This document shows positions 1 to 5,862 of a stretch of DNA of 12,935 nt, piece after piece. The notes under the pieces are model-generated. The model made no database searches. It saw only the letters and a program-made list of their open reading frames with translations, and was not told the DNA's origin. Position 1 is the stretch's first letter; every line of letters begins with the position of its first letter. The position numbers and the translations under genes were made by a program. The DNA is from Candidatus Saccharimonadota bacterium (GTDB lineage: Bacteria > Patescibacteriota > Saccharimonadia > Saccharimonadales > Saccharimonadaceae), in contig UNSN01000018.1 in assembly GCA_900555675.1 (NCBI GenBank), forward strand, positions 1-12,935. The letters run 5' to 3'.

Positions 1-2
1 TT

Positions 3-299
3 CATAAATATCGTCAGCAATTGATGTTCTATCAACTACTGGTCGAGCATTCACGAGATTATAGCAATTTCACGTTTACTGGCGGGCGATTACAATTTGT
101 CGAGCCAGACATGAAAACTGGCGATATTCTTAGCTTGGAAGATACATTCTCCAGAGAAGAGCTGACTGAATTTACGCAACTGATTGAGATTATTTGGCGA
201 AAAATAACCACGCTTGATATGCCAGACATTTCTGAGTATTCGGCGGATTATAAGGGAATGTTGCAATTCGAAAAAGACCTGCTGGCGGGCGAAATATAA
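3..299 (+). CDS. C-terminal fragment of a helicase/nuclease-type protein (partial, cut by window edge)
   Basis: The frame is open from the left edge of the window to a TAA at 297-299, so about 98 C-terminal residues of a longer protein are visible. A TTG/ATG pair lies at 21-26, but the reading frame continues upstream without a stop and the first residues look like the middle of a domain, so neither is likely to be the true start. The segment RQQLMFYQLLVE fits the Q-x3-Y motif near the end of PD-(D/E)XK nuclease domains. Such domains are often fused to the C-terminus of UvrD/AddAB-type helicases, and the tail has the acidic, helical look of those proteins. The helicase motifs and the catalytic D/E-x-K would lie outside the window. 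Function is therefore inferred from a short motif and general resemblance; the existence of a coding end here is more secure than the family name. Confidence 0.55.
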   Translation, partial: HKYRQQLMFYQLLVEHSRDYSNFTFTGGRLQFVEPDMKTGDILSLEDTFSREELTEFTQLIEIIWRKITTLDMPDISEYSADYKGMLQFEKDLLAGEI

Positions 300-318
300 A
301 AATTATTCTAGTATATTG

Positions 319-350
319 TTGCATTTTTTTATAATTAGTGTTATTATAAT
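319..350 (+). promoter_or_regulatory. Sigma70-type promoter for the 53-codon ORF / structured RNA region
   Basis: A TTGCAT -35 hexamer (319-324) is followed after 17 bases by TATTAT (342-347). An overlapping perfect TATAAT lies at 345-350, but with a longer 20-base spacer. The surroundings are very AT-rich and follow directly on the stop codon of the upstream gene. A transcript would start near 354-357 and give a leader of roughly 108 bases before the ATG at 463. This is a sequence match only. Confidence 0.55.
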
Positions 351-365
351 AAACGCTTTATTGGT

Positions 366-452
366 AGAGCCGATTTCATATCGTGCTCTCCAGGAGCATG
401 GTTGAGAAGTCGGCTCTTTTCTTCACGCCGTATAGTTACGGCGCAGAAAGAG
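366..452 (+). promoter_or_regulatory. Leader with two competing stem-loops upstream of the 53-codon ORF
   Basis: AGAGCCGA (366-373) and TCGGCTCT (410-417) form a perfect 8-bp stem followed by TTT. They enclose an inner hairpin TGCTC/GAGCA (384-388/394-398). The whole resembles an intrinsic terminator with a short U tract. Downstream, CGCCGTA/TACGGCG (426-432/437-443) forms a 7-bp tetraloop hairpin. It can be extended by pairing the CTCTTTTCT segment (414-422) with AGAAAGAG (445-452), which would bury the Shine-Dalgarno region of the 53-codon ORF. Bases 414-417 are used by both structures, so they could be mutually exclusive. No known riboswitch was recognised. Confidence 0.4.
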
Positions 453-462
453 GTGAAAACTC

Positions 463-624
463 ATGCCTACGTGGACCGATGCCGATCGCGATAGGGCGAT
501 CAGCAAAGGTAAAGCTGGAGGTAAGCTCTCTGACTGGGAGCGAAAAAAGCTTGAGGAGGCAGTGAAGGTCAATAATCGCGGCGATGACGCCGCTGATGCC
601 CTGAAGAAGCAGGACCATCACTGA
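463..624 (+). CDS. Small hypothetical charged protein (53 aa)
   Basis: ATG 463 is preceded by AGAAAGAGGTG at a suitable distance, and the frame runs 53 codons to TGA at 622-624. The product is hydrophilic and very rich in charged residues (many Lys, Asp, Arg, Glu), with a Gly/Lys-rich stretch near residues 15-21 (SKGKAGGKL) and a predicted helical middle (DWERKKLEEAVKVNN). The tail is DALKKQDHH. It has no signal peptide, membrane segment or cysteine. It is more GC-rich than the flanks and sits between a structured leader and a structured RNA tail ending in a tRNA-like domain. I do not recognise a family. A real small protein (perhaps nucleic-acid binding, from its charge) is favoured by the ribosome binding site and promoter; an ORF lying by chance inside an RNA gene is the alternative. 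Confidence 0.5.
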   Translation: MPTWTDADRDRAISKGKAGGKLSDWERKKLEEAVKVNNRGDDAADALKKQDHH

Positions 625-658
625 CCCTCAGGATGACGGTCGCAGATCTTAATCTACG

Positions 659-730
659 AAAAAGCTAACTTAGTGTTAGCAAAAGAGCGTCCGTCCGCTC
701 CTGGCGTGATTCAGCCAGCCGGTAGTCCGG
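659..730 (+). other. Run of short hairpins upstream of the tRNA-like domain
   Basis: Four stem-loops follow each other closely: GCTAAC/GTTAGC (664-669/674-679), GAGCG/CGCTC (685-689/696-700), CTGGC/GCCAG, and CCGG-TAGT-CCGG. The GTCCGTCCGC stretch followed by CTGGC resembles, from memory, the pseudoknot-4 area of E. coli tmRNA. No protein frame explains this stretch. It is probably the 5' neighbourhood or part of the same RNA as the tRNA-like domain. Confidence 0.4.
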
Positions 731-742
731 AAAAGAATCAAG

Positions 743-816
743 GGACATGTTAGATCGGAATCCCTCTATCTCGCATGAGAAAGAGGACGGGGGTTCGACT
801 CCCTCCATGTCCGCCA
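743..816 (+). ncRNA. CCA-ending tRNA-like RNA domain, tmRNA-like (ssrA-like), 5' extent uncertain
   Basis: The 3' part is unmistakably tRNA-like. There is a T arm GGGGG-TTCGACT-CCCTC (789-805) with the GTTCGACTC core, the acceptor 3' strand CATGTCC (806-812), a G discriminator and an encoded CCA (814-816). The GAC just before the T stem, and U at the position equivalent to U70, are typical of tmRNA. A perfect 7-nt partner GGACATG lies at 743-749, giving a compact 74-nt unit. Between them are a short D-like segment with a GG (757-758) and a 9-bp hairpin CCTCT-a-TCTC-gcat-GAGA-a-AGAGG (763-786) where an anticodon arm would be, with no 7-nt anticodon loop. A normal cloverleaf does not fold. Either this is the 3' end of a tmRNA whose 5' half I cannot find (no GG.TTCGAC-type segment upstream or downstream), or a free-standing minimal tRNA-like domain. 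Confidence 0.5.
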
Positions 817-830
817 TCCGGCAATTAAAA

Positions 831-870
831 AACCTAACGCTGTCGAGCGCCTCAATGGCGACGTTAGGTT
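831..870. other. 9-bp stem-loop after the CCA, terminator-like on the minus strand
   Basis: AACCTAACG (831-839) pairs perfectly with CGTTAGGTT (862-870), with an inner CGCC/GGCG hairpin (848-851/857-860). On the minus strand the stem is followed by a U-rich run (complement of 825-832), a shape seen in intrinsic terminators. On the plus strand the following bases are not U-rich. No minus-strand gene upstream of it was found, so it may instead be a 3' structural element of the plus-strand RNA. Confidence 0.4.
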
Positions 871-934
871 CATCAATATTTCCCGCTAGACAATGACGCC
901 TAGCAACGTGAGCCGGCACGTGGAAGTATTGATG
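871..934 (+). other. Three-way-junction RNA fold of unknown function
   Basis: CATCAATATTTCC (871-883) pairs with GGAAGTATTGATG (922-934) along 13 bp with one G-U. The enclosed 38 bases are almost fully used by two perfect 5-bp hairpins, GCTAG/CTAGC (885-889/900-904) and ACGTG/CACGT (906-910/917-921). This gives a tight three-way junction. It lies in a gene-free stretch between the tRNA-like domain and the terminator at 1028, so it is likely transcribed. I recognise no family. Confidence 0.45.
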
Positions 935-977
935 TTTTCCCAATTTTACGGGTTCGCGAGTTCACTCGTGGCAGTTT

Positions 978-993
978 TTCTCAACGTTGAGAA
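978..993. repeat. 16-bp perfect palindrome
   Basis: TTCTCAACGTTGAGAA is its own reverse complement. It lies in the intergenic structured region, 8 bases after a CGCGAG/CTCGTG hairpin (955-970). It could be a protein-binding operator or part of a folded RNA; the sequence alone does not decide. Confidence 0.5.
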
Positions 994-1027
994 TTACTCC
1001 GAGCAGAACCGCTTGAGCCCGCCCACA

Positions 1028-1064
1028 CCCTATCTCGATGATGAGATAGGGTTTTTCCTTTTTT
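1028..1064 (+). terminator. Strong rho-independent terminator
   Basis: CCCTATCTC (1028-1036), loop GATGAT and GAGATAGGG (1043-1051) form a perfect 9-bp hairpin followed by TTTTTCCTTTTTT. It ends plus-strand transcription from the upstream RNA/small-ORF region and separates it from the dihydrouridine synthase gene, whose start lies 17 bases beyond the U tract. Confidence 0.85.
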
Positions 1065-1065
1065 A

Positions 1066-1074
1066 TGGTAAAAT
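1066..1074 (+). promoter_or_regulatory. Extended -10 element for the dihydrouridine synthase gene
   Basis: TG-G-TAAAAT (1066-1074) matches an extended -10 box and directly follows the upstream terminator. The ATG at 1082 is only 7 bases after the hexamer, so the transcript would be leaderless or nearly so. No good -35 is visible. There is no Shine-Dalgarno sequence better than AGAG. Confidence 0.4.
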
Positions 1075-1081
1075 AACAGAG

Positions 1082-2053
1082 ATGACATCATTTTGGGACA
1101 ACCTACCGCAGCCATTTTTCATCTTGGCGCCCATGGAAGCCGTTACTGACGTGGTGTTTCGTCATGTCGTGAAACAGGCTGGTGCGCCAGATATATTTTT
1201 CACCGAGTTCGCAAATGCTACCGGCTGGGTTCACGCTGGCGATAAAGCCATAGCTGGGCGATTAATCAAAACTGACGATGAGCAGCCGCTCATTGCGCAA
1301 ATTTGGGGTGGCGAGCCAGGGGATATGGAAGCTTTCGCTAAGCACTGCGCGGAACTTGGTTTTAACGGAATTGATATCAATATGGGTTGTCCCGCCAAGT
1401 CTGCGATTAAAAGCGGCGGCGCGGCTCTGATTCGTCGACCCGACATAGCGATAGCCGCAATTGACGCTGCCAAAAAATCTGGATTGCCAGTTAGCGTAAA
1501 AACTCGGCTGGGCTATACTTACGTCGATGAGTGGCGCGAGTGGCTTACGGCAATTCTCAAGCAAGACATTGTGAATTTAACGATTCATCTGCGCACAAAA
1601 AAAGAGATGAGCAAAGTTGCGGCGCATTACGAATTGATTGACGAGATCGTTAAGCTGCGCGATGAAATTGCCCCACAAATGCTCCTGACCATCAACGGCG
1701 ACATTCGCGATCGAGAGCATGGGCTGGAAATTGCCAGAAAACACCCTGGCGTGAATGGAATTATGATCGGGCGAGGCGTTTTCAGTGATCCGTTTTGCTT
1801 CCGTAAATCGAAAACTGACACAGATAATCACAAGGAAGAACTGTTGACGCTCCTTAATTATCACTTGGATTTGTTCGATTCTTACCAGCCGATTTTAGGG
1901 CGACCTTTTGAAACTCTAAAACGTTTTTTCAAGATTTATATTCACGATTTTGACGGCGCAAAGGAACTTCGAGAAAAATTGATGCACACCACGACGACCG
2001 ATGAGGTGCGATCAATACTTGCACACAACGATCATCCACATTATACTTATTGA
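1082..2053 (+). CDS. dus: tRNA-dihydrouridine synthase (Dus family)
   Basis: The product (323 aa, usual length for the family) reduces uridine to dihydrouridine in tRNA D-loops using FMN and NADPH. Visible family motifs in order are the FMN-binding LAPMEAVTD near residues 15-23, NMGCPAKSAIKSGGAAL around 100-116 with the catalytic Cys103, SVKTRLG with Lys140, the IHLRT segment at 168-172, TINGDI at 203-208, and IMIGRGVFSDPF at 227-238 for the phosphate of FMN. It is an N-terminal TIM-barrel with a helical C-terminal domain. The frame is open upstream to 893, but that extension would run through the terminator at 1028-1064, and the family N-terminus fits ATG 1082. The segment is HLRT where most Dus proteins have HGRT. 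The next gene starts one base after the stop. DusB-like is the nearest subgroup by motif, but I do not assign one. Confidence 0.93.
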   Translation: MTSFWDNLPQPFFILAPMEAVTDVVFRHVVKQAGAPDIFFTEFANATGWVHAGDKAIAGRLIKTDDEQPLIAQIWGGEPGDMEAFAKHCAELGFNGIDINMGCPAKSAIKSGGAALIRRPDIAIAAIDAAKKSGLPVSVKTRLGYTYVDEWREWLTAILKQDIVNLTIHLRTKKEMSKVAAHYELIDEIVKLRDEIAPQMLLTINGDIRDREHGLEIARKHPGVNGIMIGRGVFSDPFCFRKSKTDTDNHKEELLTLLNYHLDLFDSYQPILGRPFETLKRFFKIYIHDFDGAKELREKLMHTTTTDEVRSILAHNDHPHYTY

Positions 2054-2054
2054 C

Positions 2055-2510
2055 ATGACAACAAAAAAACAAAAACTACAAAAACAACAGGCCATAGACA
2101 CATGGATCGTCATAGCATTATGGGTAAGTGCTATCTGGTTCTCGTTCGCACGCGGATTCATTACTGGCATCGGCGGTTGGGTACTAGCACTACTTGCCCC
2201 GTGGGCGCTTATCGTTAGCTGTATCTGTCTTGCAATCATCTCCCGACAAATGAAAAAACGCCATGCATCAAAAGACCATCTCACCACAATAGTACGTGCT
2301 TCCTTTATCGTCATGTCAATCTCATTATTTATCTGCGGCCTTGCAATGCCTGATTTTAGTGACACGGAGACCTTTTCAACATTATCCGTGTATACAAATA
2401 ACGCTATTTCATTTGAAACATCAAAAACTATCGCCATTATCTCAGGGTTTGTAGTGGTTCTGTCTCTATTCGTGGCTGTTACTTTTGGTATCGCTGAAGA
2501 CAAAGAATAG
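2055..2510 (+). CDS. Small four-helix integral membrane protein of unknown function
   Basis: The frame gives 151 residues from the ATG at 2055, one base after the stop of the dihydrouridine synthase gene. The two are probably cotranscribed and translationally coupled, since no Shine-Dalgarno sequence is visible. The N-terminus is short and very basic (MTTKKQKLQKQQ). Four hydrophobic segments follow at roughly residues 14-33, 38-62, 80-98 and 124-145. The basic patch RQMKKRHASKDH around 64-75 follows segment two and is probably cytoplasmic. The loop between segments three and four is acidic and polar (DFSDTETFSTL). There is no catalytic motif and no cysteine pair. The frame can be extended upstream to 2001 inside the dus gene, but ATG 2055 is the natural start. 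I do not recognise the family. Confidence 0.7.
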   Translation: MTTKKQKLQKQQAIDTWIVIALWVSAIWFSFARGFITGIGGWVLALLAPWALIVSCICLAIISRQMKKRHASKDHLTTIVRASFIVMSISLFICGLAMPDFSDTETFSTLSVYTNNAISFETSKTIAIISGFVVVLSLFVAVTFGIAEDKE

Positions 2511-2570
2511 ACGACGGAAGACGTCGCTATTTAGATTAGTATTAATTAGAGTCTTAGTACTATACGCAAA

Positions 2571-2603
2571 TTGATTGAAAAAGTATAGATAATATTATAT
2601 AAT
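2571..2603 (+). promoter_or_regulatory. Promoter for the kinase-like gene
   Basis: TTGATT (2571-2576) and TATTAT (2593-2598, 16-base spacer) or the perfect TATAAT at 2598-2603 (21-base spacer) precede the ATG at 2610. With either -10 the start codon is within about 12 bases, so the transcript would have almost no leader. No Shine-Dalgarno sequence is present. Confidence 0.5.
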
Positions 2604-2609
2604 ATAAAT

Positions 2610-3395
2610 ATGTTATCTTCAGAAATGCGTGCATGTGGCATATTACACCAGGATAAGCCAAAGAGAAAACTGTGTACGGCAATAGAAAATACACCCAGCG
2701 GACAACTCCTCATAGCAAATAATACACCGCTGAGTAGCGTTACTCGCGGTCAAAGATTAACATTTACTCCCGTTGAAGATTATTATACAGGACGACGGGA
2801 CGCAACAAGTGGCATCATGTTCGGAAATATGTCAACAAACGACATAAAAATACCTGTAGCGATTAAGCCTCATGACAATATCGCTTCTGCACTTTCAGAA
2901 TTTTGTATTACACAACATCTTATTAGCGAAAGACACATTAAGCCATACTAACCACTAGGATTTTTATCAGGAAGAGATTCTATATATACACTATCAGCAT
3001 TCGAAGACGATGTTGTGAGCTGTGACACGATTACCGACAGCACGGACAATCCTAAAAAAATACAAAAGGTTCTGCTTATGGGAGCAGCGACACTCGCGAG
3101 GCTACATAAATCGGGAGTTGCACATGGCGACGCGCAAATTAAAAATACCGCATTCAGTGTAAAGACAGGAGAGGAGCGAGCAATAGACCTAACTTCCTCT
3201 TATTTCGATAAGAGCGGTCGTGGCATCACTGATGACATGCATTCGTATATAGATACATTACCCGATTACATTAGTCCAGCACTGGATAATAAGTATATCG
3301 AGAAATATTTTATTGATCCATACTTATCTCTAGTCGCTGGTGCACTATCAAAAAAGCAACAGAATAGTGTTCGTCGCATTACTAGTAGTCTATGA
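2610..3395 (+). pseudogene. Protein-kinase-like / HGD-kinase fold protein interrupted by one in-frame TAA
   Basis: Codons 1-113 and 115-261 are in the same frame and are separated only by TAA at 2949-2951. Read through, they make one plausible 261-codon kinase-like protein. The N-lobe part has a VAIK-type lysine (residue 86) and a following SEF glutamate (97). After the stop come a hinge-like segment (IYTLSAFEDD), the catalytic-loop motif HGDAQIKN (172-179) with Asp174 and Asn179, and AIDL with Asp193 in the metal-binding position. These are the marks of the kinase fold shared by eukaryotic-like, aminoglycoside and lipopolysaccharide kinases. The stop falls between N-lobe and hinge, so neither half should be active. 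The GTG at 3015 lacks a ribosome binding site and would leave only part of the C-lobe. Codon use is AT-rich with many ATA and AGA codons, unlike the neighbouring atp genes, suggesting an accessory origin. Recent nonsense mutation, sequencing error or recoding are possible. Confidence 0.65.
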
Positions 3396-3441
3396 GTAAA
3401 TCTGTATATACCTTTCAATCTTCATGCCCAGTTTAAGGCGC

Positions 3442-3472
3442 AAAAACAAAACCCCGACGATATTGGCAGGGT
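3442..3472 (-). terminator. Rho-independent terminator of the ATP synthase operon
   Basis: On the minus strand, ACCCTG (complement of 3467-3472) and CGGGGT (complement of 3451-3456) form a 6-bp stem with one G-U pair and a 10-base loop, followed by TTTTGTTTTT. It lies 28 bases beyond the stop codon of atpC. The convergent kinase-like gene ends 46 bases away on the other side. Confidence 0.75.
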
Positions 3473-3499
3473 CTTGTCCAATTATTTACGCGCTCAAAC

Positions 3500-3925
3500 C
3501 TAGCGTCGTCGCTTACGCCTATGGAGATCAGCAACCTTCAAGCGCACCATATGACGGTCGATAAGCTGCTTGGCTTTCTCGCGCTCAACTTGATCGCCAG
3601 CCTCATCACGCGCCTTAATAGCACGCTCCAGAGCCTTCTGAGTTTCTGCCTCGATGATGTCATCGCCGTGATCAGCTTCATCAACCAGAATTTGCACCGA
3701 CGAATAGTCAATTTTTACCACGCCACCAGAGATTGCGAAATACTCCAACTGATTATCGGAATCTTCTTTATGTCGACGCACGGTAATCACGCCGTCCCGT
3801 GCAATCGTCACTAGCGGCTCGTGGCTTGGGAAAACGGAAATTTCGCCGTCAGTGGTCGGAATTGACACCGAATAAACTTCTTCGTCAACCTTCGTACCGA
3901 CAAGTGTGACTAATGACAATTTCAT
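3500..3925 (-). CDS. atpC: F1F0 ATP synthase epsilon subunit
   Basis: The product (141 aa) is the small F1 central-stalk subunit that binds gamma and the c ring and can inhibit ATP hydrolysis. The N-terminal beta-sandwich is visible as SIPTTDGEISVFPSHEPLVT (residues 21-40, matching the family's G-x-(I/L)-x-(V/I)-(L/F)-P-x-H pattern), and AISGGVVKI further on. The C-terminal two-helix region (about 85-141) is charged and ends in a very basic RRKRRR tail. The length is normal. It is the last gene of the operon and starts two bases after the atpD stop, with only a weak Shine-Dalgarno sequence, so translation is probably coupled to atpD. The identity is well supported by sequence and gene order. 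Confidence 0.93.
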   Translation of the reverse strand: MKLSLVTLVGTKVDEEVYSVSIPTTDGEISVFPSHEPLVTIARDGVITVRRHKEDSDNQLEYFAISGGVVKIDYSSVQILVDEADHGDDIIEAETQKALERAIKARDEAGDQVEREKAKQLIDRHMVRLKVADLHRRKRRR

Positions 3926-3927
3926 GA

Positions 3928-5388
<1,461 letters not shown>

Positions 5389-5412
5389 TTAATCTCACTT
5401 TTCATATCGCAT

Positions 5413-5862
5413 CTACGCCTCCTGATAATCCATAATTATATCCAAAGAATAACTCTTATCCGACAATGCTCGACGAGCCGGCTCTATCATATCATCAGGG
5501 AAGCGCAAGTTCAGTTTCTCTAAATCCTCTAACGTCACGAAGTCAACCTGCTGGATTCCTTCTTCGTGCGCGACAGGAGAATCATCGGCAATGTGCCCTA
5601 GAAAGAACACAACCAGCGACATACCAGAATCAGTATTTTTCAACAGCACCGACAGCACACCATCAATTGCAACTGTGTAGCCAGACTCTTCCTTCGCTTC
5701 GCGTATCGCCGCATCCACCAAGCTTTCGCCAGGCTCAACATGACCAGCTGGAAAATTCCAGGTATCTAATTGACCATAATTATTTTTGCCTTCTTGAACG
5801 ACTAACAACTTACCGTCCTTTGTGACAACAGTACTGACGAATAGGGTTGTGTTATTTATCAT
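5413..5862 (-). CDS. Nudix hydrolase inserted in the ATP synthase operon
   Basis: The product (149 aa) is a single-domain Nudix protein. The Nudix box fits G-x5-E-x7-R-E-x2-E-E-x-G completely: it begins GHVEPGESLVDAA at Gly40 and continues through IREAKEESGY to Tyr62, so metal binding and pyrophosphohydrolase chemistry should be intact. The flanking strand WNFPAGHVEPGE is typical of MutT-like enzymes acting on nucleoside diphosphate derivatives. The substrate cannot be told from sequence; oxidised nucleotides, NAD-like or sugar nucleotides are possible. It starts with the ATG in ATGA, overlapping the atpG stop by four bases, so it is translationally coupled and transcribed with the ATP synthase. 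It sits between atpG and atpD, an unusual position, since these two are normally adjacent. Codon use matches its neighbours. Confidence 0.93.
   Translation of the reverse strand: MINNTTLFVSTVVTKDGKLLVVQEGKNNYGQLDTWNFPAGHVEPGESLVDAAIREAKEESGYTVAIDGVLSVLLKNTDSGMSLVVFFLGHIADDSPVAHEEGIQQVDFVTLEDLEKLNLRFPDDMIEPARRALSDKSYSLDIIMDYQEA

Noticed and set aside
743..816. Ordinary tRNA, for example a Met tRNA with CAT anticodon
   Set aside because: The CAT lies in the tetraloop of a 9-bp hairpin; no 5-bp stem with a 7-nt anticodon loop can be drawn and the D arm is too short.
665..943. Minus-strand 92-codon frame
   Set aside because: It is antisense to the tRNA-like domain; its MEGVEPPSS segment is the kind of false peptide that arises from T-arm sequences read backwards. 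No ribosome binding site or family resemblance.
817..1027. 5' half of a permuted two-piece tmRNA downstream of the CCA
   Set aside because: No segment able to pair with CATGTCC and no GG.TTCGAC-type D-loop sequence was found here, nor a convincing tag ORF.
893..1081. Upstream extension of the dihydrouridine synthase frame (63 extra residues)
   Set aside because: It runs through a three-way-junction fold and a perfect terminator, has no ribosome binding site at 893, and the family N-terminus begins at the ATG at 1082.
2012..2503. Minus-strand 163-codon frame opposite the membrane protein
   Set aside because: It is a mirror of the hydrophobic gene on the plus strand. The plus-strand frame has coupling to dus and clear membrane segments; the antisense frame has no start signal.
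2511..2528. Short hairpin CGACG/CGTCG just after the membrane protein stop as a terminator
   Set aside because: Only five base pairs and no proper U tract; too weak to call.
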